A stretch of DNA of 64,000 bases from Reticulitermes speratus (taxonomy: Eukaryota; Arthropoda; Insecta; Blattodea; Rhinotermitidae). Each line of letters begins with the position of its first letter. Position 1 is the first letter of the stretch. Where the stretch lies: assembly GCA_021186555.1 (NCBI GenBank), contig JAJKFL010000042.1, forward strand, positions 28,085,521 to 28,149,520, written 5' to 3'. The notes under the pieces are model-generated. The model was given only the letters and a program-made list of their open reading frames with translations, was not told the origin of the DNA and made no database searches. Shown piece by piece: positions 1 through 9,049 of the stretch. Both the position numbers and the translations under genes were made by a program.

Positions 1-576
1 CCACTACAATACTCTTTTTGACAGCACTCATAATGTCTATTGAGCGCCCCTTTGTTTTCACCCCACCACCGTTACCTGCAGGCATTCTGACATGGTCTAG
101 GTGAACTTCAAGCTGGTCTGTTAAACCAAACCGTGCATTACTTTGCACAATCTTTCCTAAAATCCCCAAACCACATCAGATTTCAGTTGATCACAGCGTC
201 TGAAACTAATACCCACTACCTTATCACTTAAATTTTCGGTATTCCGTATCTTAAGCCCAACAAAATCTCTACCGGGAATCTCTCTCACCAAGTAATTAGT
301 TAATTTTGCAATGCATTCCTTCAAATATTCAGTAGGGTTTTGATCTTCACCAGGAGATTTAAACTTAATGAGAAGGCTACGCCCAGTCGCATTAAATTTT
401 TCAAAAGACTTTACAGACTCATCCAAAACTGTAAACGGTAGCTCGTCTACTGTTTCTACCTCTGCACTGCTTCTGTCAGGTGACCTAGCCTCCAACTCCG
501 TCTGTTCTTCCCTTACGGAAGGAACTTCCGAAGAAGGAAAAGCTCTCTGCCTGTTCAAAAACAGTTTCTTAGCCAT
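1..576 (-). pseudogene. N-terminal part of a PolB-element-type protein, frameshifted, running off the window
   Basis: The reading frame starts at an ATG at 576 (MAKKLFL) and runs leftward to a stop near 157. The reading then continues in another frame to the window edge, so a small indel near 150-165 breaks the gene. Residues about 45-140 show a pattern (DFVGLKIRNTE, then VGISFRRCDQLKSDVVWG) that I recognise from the N-terminal region of large uncharacterised arthropod and cnidarian proteins that end in a viral-type, protein-primed B-family DNA polymerase. The part after the frameshift continues that resemblance (QSNARF, RMPAGNG). The first 45 residues are Ser/Glu-rich. The polymerase catalytic domain, if present, lies left of the window. 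The gene diverges from the two rightward genes at 1573 and 2357. Family assignment is from memory of the motif, not a search. Confidence 0.6.
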
Positions 577-644
577 GATATATAACAATTCTTATGAACT
601 CACTTACTTGATACTTGTCGAAAATTGTAATATTGATGGTAACT

Positions 645-770
645 ATTCAGCAGCAAAATGTTCAGTAGAACAGCAGTAGCAGCAGCAAAATATTCAGTAA
701 AACACCACAGCAGTAGCAGCAGCAAAATGTTCAGTAGAACAACAGTAGCAGCAGCAAAATGTAGAAGAAA
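645..770. repeat. Short tandem repeat rich in CAG triplets
   Basis: Four imperfect units of about 30-45 bp, each combining AGCAGCAGCAAAAT with TTCAGTAGAACA-like sequence, lie directly upstream of the ATG of the leftward gene. They could be part of its 5' leader. Partial open frames through them are repeat artefacts. Confidence 0.75.
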
Positions 771-825
771 GCACGTAGGCAATTCAACTAATCTCCACGG
801 CAGCAAAAAGTAGAATAACGCTCAA

Positions 826-1340
826 ATGTTACAGTCACCAGTTATATATATTCTGATGTTATCATCCATTAGCCCCTAATGTGTTTCCTCAGGGGTAAAG
901 CTAGATGGACCTGGCGACAACCTGTCGACTTGCTCTAAATATTTCACAAACAAGTTCAAACAATACTTCAGGCTATGTGTGTCAAAAATTCGCGATGGGT
1001 ACATGTTACAGCCACCAGTTATATATATTCTGATGTTATCATCCATTAGCCCCTAATGTGTTATCTCAGGGTAAAAGCTAAATGGATCTGGCGACACCCT
1101 GTCGACTTGCTCTAAATATTTCACAAACAAGTTCAAACAATACTTCAAGCTATGTGTGTCAAAAATTCTGCGATGGGTACATGTTACAGCCACCAGTTAT
1201 ATATATTTTGATGTTATCATCCATTAACCCCTAATGTGCTATCTCAGGGGTAAAGCTAGATGGACCTGGCGACACCCTGTCGACTTGCTCTAAATATTTC
1301 ACAAACAAGTTCAAACAATACTTCAAGCTATGTGTGTTGG
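826..1340. repeat. 178-bp tandem repeat, three copies
   Basis: Units start at 826, 1003 and 1181 and are nearly identical, with a period of 177-178 bp. Each contains ATGTTACAG, a TATATATATT run, CCATTAGCCCCTAATGTG, and a GGCGACA-CCTGTCGAC segment with a SalI-type GTCGAC palindrome. The array fills the intergenic space between the leftward PolB-type gene and the rightward spliced genes, so it may hold a bidirectional promoter, enhancer or replication origin. That role is inference. Confidence 0.92.
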
Positions 1341-1495
1341 CGTCTAAAAGTCTAGCTCCAGTGCATCGAGTTCAGACTTGATTCCTTCATATTCGAGTGC
1401 GATATATTTTTCATTATAAGTCTAACCGGCCGAGCATAAGGTTGTGTCTCAGTGCATTCAAACTGGTGCTGTTCATCGACATACTTTAATATAAG

Positions 1496-1572
1496 GTAAG
1501 TTTCACATCATAGTTAAATGCAGTGTTTAAATCAAACTGTTGCAAAAGTCTATATTATTTTATTCTTTACAG
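1496..1572 (+). other. Probable 77-bp 5'-leader intron of the PC4-like gene
   Basis: A strong donor (ATAAG then GTAAGT) at 1496 pairs with a pyrimidine-rich acceptor (TTTTATTCTTTACAG) ending at 1572. The ATG of the downstream gene follows immediately at 1573. This matches eukaryotic splice consensus and decides the start codon: an upstream in-frame start at 1540 would lie inside the intron. Confidence 0.7.
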
Positions 1573-2082
1573 ATGTCGGCTCTGTTAAACCGTACTTACT
1601 TTCTCGACATTGCGAAAACTAAAAGTGTCACAGTATTTCTTGACGCTTTCCTAACACCACAAGTTAATATCGCTAGTTCTTCCAATCACGTAGTGTTAAA
1701 TTCTACTGCTTGGTTCACCCTAGTGTCTTTTAAGAATGGGATACCAAACAACACTGTCTATTATCTCGGCGACAACCATCATTTCATCCAAAAGTATTAT
1801 AATCGCCATATTCAAATTAAATGCAACAAAGGGCATGTGCTATTAAGTCATGTGCAGTGGAAAAATCTTATATATTTAAGTAACTTGTGCATAAATTCGC
1901 AAATTTTAACGCTCTTTCAGTCTCATCAGCAATTAGTACAATGGCGCGATAATTGTCTGCAAGCACAATCATTTTATGCACCCCCACCAATAAATGGTAT
2001 TGACTTTCAACTGCTGTATAACACATTCACGCCAAAGACATTTATTCCTGTACCTTGCTATGTTAATGTTGTGCATTTCTAA
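1573..2082 (+). CDS. PC4-like ssDNA-binding protein of a virus-like element (169 aa)
   Basis: An intact frame of 169 codons. The ATG at 1573 directly follows a consensus 3' splice site. Residues about 64-103 resemble the C-terminal ssDNA-binding domain of the transcription coactivator PC4/p15: a LGxxxxF segment (65-71), a short beta-strand-like IQIKC (80-84), then KGHVLLS and QW with a following Leu (86-99), the spacing of the PC4 KG-I-LS-QW-L core. PC4 domains bind ssDNA as dimers and occur in cellular transcription and in some phage and viral SSBs. The first 60 residues and the last 60 (proline-rich, ends VVHF) are unfamiliar. Next to a PolB-type gene, a role in replication or late transcription is plausible. 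The resemblance is by eye and could be wrong. Confidence 0.6.
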   Translation: MSALLNRTYFLDIAKTKSVTVFLDAFLTPQVNIASSSNHVVLNSTAWFTLVSFKNGIPNNTVYYLGDNHHFIQKYYNRHIQIKCNKGHVLLSHVQWKNLIYLSNLCINSQILTLFQSHQQLVQWRDNCLQAQSFYAPPPINGIDFQLLYNTFTPKTFIPVPCYVNVVHF

Positions 2083-2260
2083 ATTCATAAATAGACCTGT
2101 ACTACTTTTGCTACAAATTGTCTGAGCCTGAGGGCTTGAAGTTAGAAATAACCTTTTGTAGCTAGAAAGTAGTTGTGCATTCCAATCATATTTCCATCTT
2201 TATATTTCTGTGGTGTTAGGGGTGTCTTGCAAACCATCGTAGAATCGACATTACTTCTGT

Positions 2261-2348
2261 GTAAGTATAATATACGTTTAACATTATTATTAATGTAAAT
2301 TTTCCCGTAAATTTTAGGGTTTTAATTATTAATTGTTTATTTTTGCAG
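2261..2348 (+). other. Probable 88-bp 5'-leader intron of the 266-aa gene
   Basis: The donor TCTGT then GTAAGTATAA starts at 2261. The acceptor TTGTTTATTTTTGCAG ends at 2348, 8 bp before the ATG at 2357. The in-frame ATG at 2333 lies inside this intron, so 2357 is the better start. The arrangement copies that of the preceding gene. Confidence 0.7.
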
Positions 2349-2356
2349 GCTATACG

Positions 2357-3157
2357 ATGGATTTAATTGATATTTCTACCGTAGCATTCGGTAGCGGCGT
2401 GGACATGAATCGTCTATCTAACGACTTAAATCAACTGGTTGGAGTGGGGATTTGGCATGACACCTACAAAGTTCAAAATACAAAGTGGCTGTGGCTTGTA
2501 AGCGACATCGTATCAACAATGAACAGTGACAAAGTGTTGTGTGGTGTGGCCGGAGTGTATCCTGGCTATGTAGCAGGAATTCTAAATCAGGTGACTGAAA
2601 TTAACTTTTATGTACTCTGTAAGGAAAAAGTGAAGTATTCAGACTATATTGAAAAATGCATTTCCGGTCGGGGTTGTACTATTTCGTTTATGTCCGTTCC
2701 GGGAAGCTATTGTAAGCTATCTTCTTCCAGTGGTGAATCTATTGTAATAATATTCCAAACAAGAAACATTGAGGGTGAACTTCCATCAGTACTGACATTT
2801 GCATACGATCTGTTGAAGAACATTCGTTTATCGTCATTAGCGTATGTCATAGTGTACGATAATAAACGCGTAAGCTTCATCACAAACCACGTGTTGACTT
2901 GCAAACATGATTGTGTGTTAGATGAAGGTACAGGTTACATTAATGAACCAAAGCGCCTAGCCAATTGCAAAGTTGAAACCAGTCGTTGTTCAGTGCATCC
3001 CTACACAAAGTTTCCTTGGTACCCTTTGTTCTGTACAAAGAAATCTCACCATTTTTATGGATTACCTCATTGTGGCTGTAAATTGTGTGTGAAAAATGGA
3101 CCTGCAACTTTAAAGTCGCTCTGTGTAAATACAATGGGGAACTTGCTTCCTCGTTAA
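2357..3157 (+). CDS. Uncharacterised 266-aa protein, faint nucleotidyltransferase-like motif, Cys/His-rich C-terminus
   Basis: An intact frame starting at the ATG just after a 3' splice site (MDLIDIS). Residues 62-88 read CGVAGVYPGYVAG, a short gap, then INFYVLC. This recalls the G-x-YPxYxAG then DID-F pattern of some nucleotidyltransferase-fold proteins in virus-like insect elements. Here the aspartates expected to bind metal are not conserved, so catalysis would be doubtful even if the fold is right. The C-terminal third is rich in Cys and His, with HVLTCKHDC and HCGCKLC as possible zinc ligands. It follows the PC4-like gene by 274 bp in the same direction and has the same type of leader intron. 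The intact frame amid decayed repeats suggests recent arrival or retained constraint. Function unknown. Confidence 0.55.
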   Translation: MDLIDISTVAFGSGVDMNRLSNDLNQLVGVGIWHDTYKVQNTKWLWLVSDIVSTMNSDKVLCGVAGVYPGYVAGILNQVTEINFYVLCKEKVKYSDYIEKCISGRGCTISFMSVPGSYCKLSSSSGESIVIIFQTRNIEGELPSVLTFAYDLLKNIRLSSLAYVIVYDNKRVSFITNHVLTCKHDCVLDEGTGYINEPKRLANCKVETSRCSVHPYTKFPWYPLFCTKKSHHFYGLPHCGCKLCVKNGPATLKSLCVNTMGNLLPR

Positions 3158-3178
3158 TACAACAACAACAAGTTACTA

Positions 3179-3230
3179 AATAAATGTAAGTACTAAAAGT
3201 GAATTGTGTTCTTTATTTCAGTTTAATAAA
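3179..3230 (+). terminator. Poly(A) signals after the 266-aa gene
   Basis: AATAAA occurs at 3179-3184 and again at 3225-3230, 22 and 68 bp after the stop codon. These fit a 3' end for the rightward transcript. No equally good signal follows the first gene, so the two genes may share a 3' end. Confidence 0.55.
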
Positions 3231-3267
3231 AACCTATTCCTATCCTTTAAAAAAGAAAGAGGAAATT

Positions 3268-3338
3268 AAGGTAGGCAGTATTCGAACCTAGGATCTTGTG
3301 ATCATAGGTCCTACACCTTACCACTCAACCACCCCTTT
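3268..3338 (-). repeat. tRNA-like sequence (SINE head or tRNA pseudogene)
   Basis: On the minus strand an A-box-like GGTTGAGTGGTAAGG is followed 30 bp later by a B-box-like GGTTCGAATA. The acceptor and T stems pair poorly and position 61 of the T arm is not C, so this is unlikely to be a working tRNA. It lies between the last poly(A) signal and the 35-bp repeats. Confidence 0.45.
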
Positions 3339-3421
3339 CAATTACATATAGCTATCTTAACCTATACTCAAACCACTCATATATATATATGTATAGCATC
3401 AAGCAGTTATCTATTTTAAAT

Positions 3422-3640
3422 TTACCGCGCTTTCGTAATATTATTAAAATTTAAACTTAGCGCGCTTTCGTAATATTATTAAAATTTAAACTTAGCGCAC
3501 TTTCGTAATATTATTAAAATTTAAACTTAGCGCCCATCCGCCATATTGTAAAAATTAAAATTACCGCGCAACTACCAACATTTAAAATTCAAACTTAGCG
3601 CGCTTTCGTAATATTATTAAAATTTAAACTTAGCGCGTAT
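3422..3640. repeat. 35-bp tandem repeat, about six copies
   Basis: Units starting at 3422, 3457, 3492, 3527, about 3561 and 3596, with the start of a further unit at 3631, have an exact 35-bp period. Each begins TTAGCGCGC or TTACCGCGC, followed by TTTCGTAATATTATTAAAATT. The 3527 and 3561 units are diverged. The mix of a GCGCGC core with an AT-rich half resembles iteron-type arrays, but no function is shown. Confidence 0.9.
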
Positions 3641-3654
3641 AGCTTAGGTTAATG

Positions 3655-4104
3655 TTACGGCGCCAGACTGTCTGGGACGTTTGTTTATGTGTAGGCGTCA
3701 TTTCCTGTAAAGGTCATTGACCTTGTCACGTGACTTTGTTTACATCCGCCATCTTGAGGCGCCACACTGTCTGGGAAGTTATAACACACTGAAAGTATAA
3801 GGTTAGGTTTATGTTCAGGCGCCAGACTGTCTGGGAAGTTTGTTTATATATAGGCGTATAATTACGTAATTTATAGGTTAATTCATCAATAATTAGATCA
3901 ATTCATCAATAATTAGATCAATTAAACATTAATTACATCAATTAATCATTAATTACATCAATTAAAACATTAATTAGGTCAATTAAGTGCGCACGGCAGC
4001 CATGTTTGTTTACATTATGACGTCACTTCCGGTAAAGGTCATTGACCTCGTCACGTGACTTTGTTTACATCCGCCATCTTGTGACGTCACTTCCGGTCCC
4101 AAAC
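3655..4104. promoter_or_regulatory. Repeated CRE / E-box / ETS / YY1-like motif block, putative element end
   Basis: The palindrome-rich phrase GGCGCCAGACTGTCTGGGA occurs near 3658 and 3815, with a variant near 3758. A longer phrase, CATTGACC, TCACGTGACTTTGTTTACA then CCGCCATCTTG, occurs at about 3715-3757 and again at 4038-4081. TGACGTCACTTCCGGT occurs at 4018 and 4082. Known motif matches are CRE (TGACGTCA), E-box (CACGTG), ETS (ACTTCCGGT) and YY1 (GCCATCTTG). The block stops where recognisable LINE ORF2 coding begins (about 4105), so it may be the terminus of the virus-like element. Confidence 0.6.
3881..3985. repeat. 20-bp AT-rich tandem repeat, five copies
   Basis: Units of ATTCATCAATAATTAGATCA, drifting to ATTAAACATTAATTACATCA, begin at 3881, 3901, 3921, 3941 and 3961. 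They lie inside the regulatory-motif block. Confidence 0.88.
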
Positions 4105-4925
4105 GCGTACTAATACTACTACCGTCCTATATTTCCATACCACACGTTCTTTGATCTCCATCTTTCCCACTGTTGAAATGCTTCTTTAATGTCGTCTCTC
4201 TGTAATAGTGTTGTTTAATTTCCACGCTGGTTTCCCCCAACGGGTTGGTGTTTGTTTCCCGCGAAGTTGTACTTTTACCGCGTTGTGGTCTGTAAAGGCC
4301 GCTGCTAAGGTGGTGGTCGTAATCTTATGCGTGTGTACTGTGGTGGTCATATATATTCTATCAATGCGGGACGCTCCATAGTTGGTGTAATGAGTGTAGC
4401 CTGTTCGATTCTTTGTACTGTCCCATGCATCTGTGAGTTGACATAGTTTTATTAACATTTCGAGTGGTTTGCTTATTGTGAAAATACCGGTGCTGTCTGT
4501 TTGTTTTAATACAAAATTGAAGTCTCCTCAAATTATGTAATCGTGAGACGCGTGTTGAAGTAGATGTGGTAGTTCGAGTATATGAAACTCATCTCGCTCT
4601 TTTCTTTTACTTGTCCCTGAAGGTCATACGTTATACGTTAATTATATACATGTCCTGATACCATCCTGCCATGCCTCTTCCTGAGGGGAGGAGTTTTATA
4701 TTTGTCAAATTGATATGGTCTTTAGTAAGTATGGCTGTTCCTCGTCTTTCTGTGCCTATGTTGAGATATTTGTTCCGATGTAGTATTGTGTCGAAGTTAT
4801 TATGTTTTACTTCTTGTAAAAGTAGTATATCTATGTCATGGGATTACAAAACTCGTGTAACATGGTCATTTTCCTCCATGCTTGAATTTCTTTTATATTT
4901 AGTGTCACAACATTAAGGGTGTGGT
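4105..4925 (-). pseudogene. LINE ORF2 endonuclease domain, truncated before the RT
   Basis: Reading leftward, fragments in shifting frames match an apurinic-type (EEP) endonuclease of a non-LTR retrotransposon: TLNIKEIQAW at the start, DILLLQEV near 4815, GTERRGTAILTKD near 4750, then RIDRIYMT and FTDHNAV around 4270-4380, the conserved SRIDxxxxT and DH motifs. Several stops and frameshifts interrupt it. Coding resemblance ends with a Trp/Lys-rich linker near 4110; no reverse transcriptase follows because the sequence switches to the motif block at 3655-4104. It continues directly from the ORF1 at higher coordinates. LINEs normally lose the 5' end, so loss of the 3' end needs another cause. 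Confidence 0.8.
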
Positions 4926-4946
4926 GCGGTAATATGATTCGTTAGT

Positions 4947-6110
4947 TTATATTTTTCTATTCCTCATACTTCTGCTACTCCTTGTATCTTCTGTTGTTTC
5001 TATTTCTGTTTGTGGTTTCTTTTTTCTGACAAACGGTGGTCGCGTCAGTTCTTGTTCATCATTAGTTGTTGCGTTTAAGGTGGGGGCGTCGTCACTTGTT
5101 CGTATTGTGGTGTCTCGTTTCACCAAGGAATGTTTGGGGTTCCGTATTGGTGCTTCTTCTGTTTGTGAGGTGGGCGTGCTTCCCTCCTGGTCTTCTTCTG
5201 GATGTGTCGGTGTCCCTATTGTGGACGCCATGGTGTCTCATCTGTTATCGTGGTCTACTTCCTCAATTGGTGTTTTCGTGATTGTATCTGTCCCTACTGT
5301 GTATATTTCTGTGATATCCATATCGTCATCATTGTATTTATCTCTCGGGCGTACCGCGTCCAAGGAGTATCCTGCTGTCTTAGTTATCACGTTTGGTCCT
5401 GTTACCTGTTTCAGTGTTGGCTCTGTTGTTGGTCCGATTTGGTTCCCGTTTGTTCATTCCTGTAGGGAGTCTGTTGTTACTTGTTCGATTTGTGGTCCGT
5501 CGATAGGTGATTCACCTATCGTCACGTTGCCCTTTGCTCCCGTTTCGACGATTTGTGCCCATGTATGTTGTGATGTTTGTCTAACCTCTTGTCGGTGTTG
5601 TTTTCGTTTGGGACATTCTTGCGCCATGTGTGTGGTCTCATTGCATACGTAACATGTTACGGGTTGTCACACATACGAGATTAGTGTTTTGTATCCTTCG
5701 ATATATATGTGTGATGGTACATGAGTTTTTAAGTCCATATTGACTATTCTAATGCCGTTTCCCACCGTGTATCGTTATAGGTTGGACCATTTTTCTTCCT
5801 TCACTGTGTGTACGATACCGTACTGTGTCATGTGTTTCCTAATGTTATCCATTGGCATTTCTGGTGGCAAATTGGCGATCCTAACATTGCATCTACCCAG
5901 CCCCGCTGGGCATATACTAACCTTAGATATTTCCCCTGTGTAATGGGTGTAAGTAACCTCACCATTAGTACGTAGTATGAGGTCCTCGACTAATTTTGTC
6001 CGTGTAGTTTTTATAAATACCTGGCGTGTGGGGCCGTCAATTTGTATAGTTGCGACGTCTGCTCGTCTAAACGTAGTTCCTGATGTATACATTCGTGGAT
6101 GTCATATGCT
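4947..6110 (-). pseudogene. LINE ORF1 (gag-like) with a CCHC zinc knuckle
   Basis: A leftward, decayed ORF1 broken by several stop codons. The N-terminal part (about 5775-6092) carries an RRM-like segment, VRIANLPPEMPMDNIRKHM, followed by YGIVHTVKEEKW. Around 5600-5650 there is a perfect CX2CX4HX4C zinc knuckle (CYVC, H, then QEC), typical of LINE ORF1 and retroviral gag nucleic-acid binding. The C-terminal part is Thr/Pro-rich and ends near 4947, about 20 bp before ORF2. Rightward open frames over 5066-5652 are antisense shadows of this gene. Confidence 0.8.
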
Positions 6111-6234
6111 GTAACTCTTGGGCTCCTCTTGCCAAAAGTACATACTATAGTGTCCTTCCTCTCGTATCGTTGCATATCTTCTATAATTCACTACACTCAC
6201 TTATTCGTTCGCTTCCACGCACTGCTAGTTCCGG

Positions 6235-6365
6235 TTTAGTATGAGAGTAACAGAACCGAACTTCTGCGCTTGGCCTTTCGAGCTGAACTGATTCGAACCC
6301 ACGATCCTAGTAAGCGAGCGGCCGCAGACCCACTCCTTAGACCGCAAGGCCACTGGGATCGGCCG
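6235..6365 (-). repeat. tRNA-derived SINE fragment
   Basis: The minus strand from 6365 reads GCCGATCCCAGTGGCC, GCGGTCTAAGG (A box), GGGTCTGCGGCC, then GTGGGTTCGAATC (B box). It shares this head with the fuller copy at 56,633 and sits just upstream of the LINE 5' end. Confidence 0.7.
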
Positions 6366-9049
6366 CTAATATAATTACAGCTATAAAATATGGACTATTG
6401 AAGCTAAGACTATGCTGTTTGGAATGATAGGCTAAGTCTACAATCCACATGTAGGTGTTTTTATATTGAAGTGTGGCCAGAATGAAGTCTTCTGACTTTA
6501 TGTTCTTGGAAATTACTGATTTGAAAGTTTTCCTTATCTCGGTATTAAAGGAAAGGATGTGGATATCTAAAACGAAGGGTAAATTACAAGAGCGATCGCA
6601 AAGAATCTTAACAATCACATAAGGATCCCATACGCAAGTGTGCACATTAAAAGTTCCAAATATCACAATTTTAAAGTTCTGAGTTATTTTAGTGTTATTT
6701 GCAGCAGATAAGAGAAAATGTAGAATAATAAAACAGGGTCAATATTTTTTATTGGTTTGTTTATTTTATTTGCATTCTTTAAGAAATTCTATACTGATCA
6801 TATTAAATTACTTTGACGAAAACATAAGTACAATAAAGAAATAGACGGAAGCTATATTAGTCGCTAGTAAGAAGATTGTTCTAGAAGTTAATACTGAGAA
6901 AATTATATATTCAATTTTAAATATTTATTAGTAGAATCAAATTGTACAGAAGGCTGTGTCAGTTTAACAAACGACTTTTCGCAGTTCGCAGCCTTTGTGT
7001 CTAGTTCTAATAACAATATTTTTTGTACGTCCTTCACCTCAAGTTAACCTGCGTATTTCCAATGCCAAAAAAAGAATCCTTCCAAGTCTTATTAACCAAA
7101 CGTCTTTTAAAATTTTACGTGCTAAACGTCTTCTTTCCTATTTGAGAAACCTAAGTAGCTCTGTTCAAGCAATTTCTTTCCGTTGTAAAAGTTGTATATG
7201 AAAATAAATGTTAAAAAATAATAGAGCTTAATGACATGAAATAATGCTGAAATGAAGAAAGTAACACGCAGAAGATTCAAATCCTCGCGGATGTCAGGCT
7301 TTGTCCACTGTTACAAATATTTACCACAGATTCGAAGGAAAGTAGTGCCTTCTCCTTCAGAGTGAAATCCTTTGACTGCTATACCATGAAAATGAAGTCA
7401 TTTTGCTCATTCGAATCTCGGTAAATATGTACCAGTCGACAAGACGTAAGTTTCTGTAAGACTTGAAGGTCCATCAACAACTGTAAAATTTCGCCTAGCG
7501 CGAAAATCTGTCAATATAGTCTGTGACTATCATGGTTATGTTCTCCTGAAGATCATGTTGGAGTTCAAGAATCTAGACTCATAAAGGGTGTAAGAAAAAT
7601 AGATTAGGATGTCAACTGATAGTATAACAGGTTGGTACCATTCATTAAGTCCAACACTGCATAAAGTAACTTTCGATTTATCTGTTTTAGTCAACACATT
7701 TAAAGCTAATTTTCTTATTACAAAACTGAAGTTATTATGCAGATTTTTCAGTTATAGACAAGAATGTATGCAGACACATATCCGAGCCGTAGGCTTAATC
7801 ACGATACTGAAGCCACCAGTAATGAAGAGAAAAATATTCACCCATGCTGCAAATTGTCCCCCGATTTTCCGGTTGTCTAGTCCTTGTCCAAATCATTATA
7901 GTGCAACAGTATGTCCTGGATTCGAGACTCGAGGCGACTTCTTTGAGATCTGGTTCGAGGCTAGGCTATTGAAGCAGTTGGCTGAGATATTGCCTCCCTG
8001 CCCAAGTACTTGGAGTATTGTAGAAGTGATATAACTACATATTCTGGTTAATCTAATCATATTCACACATATATCCCTCGCATTTTACTGCTTTTAGCCT
8101 GGAATGTGTAGAGCCAATAAGGTGATAGTAGAGGGGGCTAGTTACTTTAACTTCAGAGACAAAGAAATTATTTTCGGCGCAAAGACGCTAGGTTGTCTGG
8201 TTTTTTTATGGCGTTGGAAGTACACTTTTGCAACATGTCGTTCCGCGTGCAGTCAGTCTTTGTTCTGTGTCAGAGGTAGTTCAGTGATAACAACCGTGTG
8301 CAATTTTTTAGAAGACAAACCCCGAGAATGACGAACCACACGTACATGAAGTAAATGTATATTAATATGAACATACAAGCACTTGTTGCCTCATTTATTT
8401 GTGCAGTGAAGTGTTATGCAACTATACAATAAGTGACATTTCTGTAGCTTGATATACGTGCTTTAGACCTAGTAATGAATTGGGAATAAATCAGTGATAT
8501 TGTTCATGATATGTATACATGTGTATGCGTGAAAGATTAGCGTGTCTTAATTCCTCCGAGACTACACGATCCGGATATTACCTGAGAAAGCGTCTCAATT
8601 TCTCACTGAGCCAAATTCATAATTTTCTAGCTCAAACGATATAAAAAACTTAGTGAAGCGAGGCACAAAGAAATAATTGTTGAAGGGACGGTCACAATAG
8701 TGACTGAGATATCAAGGCCCGTAACAATCATAATTTTAGACACAGATAAAAATAGGTATAAATAAGCACGTGTTTACTGAAGGACGGTTGCAATTAAAAT
8801 ATTTTTAAAAGCGACTTGCTCTTAACATGACATCTTGAATCACTCTTTCATTTGGATAAGATGAACTGTAAATGCGTGGCTGGATATCGTGAGAGGGTAC
8901 GTGCGTGTCTGTAATAGCAACACTTCGCCGGACCAGGCACGGTGTGCGCCGCAAAGTAATGATCAGTATACATTCCCATATACAGGATTACCACAGAGGA
9001 GGCAGTGGTTTCAAATTCTTATATCCATCTTTGAATTGGATTTAGTTTA
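6366..9049. other. No gene seen
   Basis: AT-rich sequence with only short chance frames (up to 141 codons at 7609-8034, with no recognised motif). A 45-bp fragment at about 6858-6903 matches the RTE LINE segment at 15,300. Nothing else is supported. Confidence 0.6.

Noticed and set aside
3268-3338. Possible functional tRNA gene
   Set aside because: Acceptor and T stems do not pair well and T-arm position 61 is wrong; more likely a pseudogene or SINE head.
3422-3640. CRISPR-like array
   Set aside because: Units are contiguous tandem repeats with no variable spacers, and the window is eukaryotic.
5066-5652. Long rightward open frames (up to 190 codons)
   Set aside because: They are antisense to the LINE ORF1 with its zinc knuckle; composition and motif evidence favour the minus strand.
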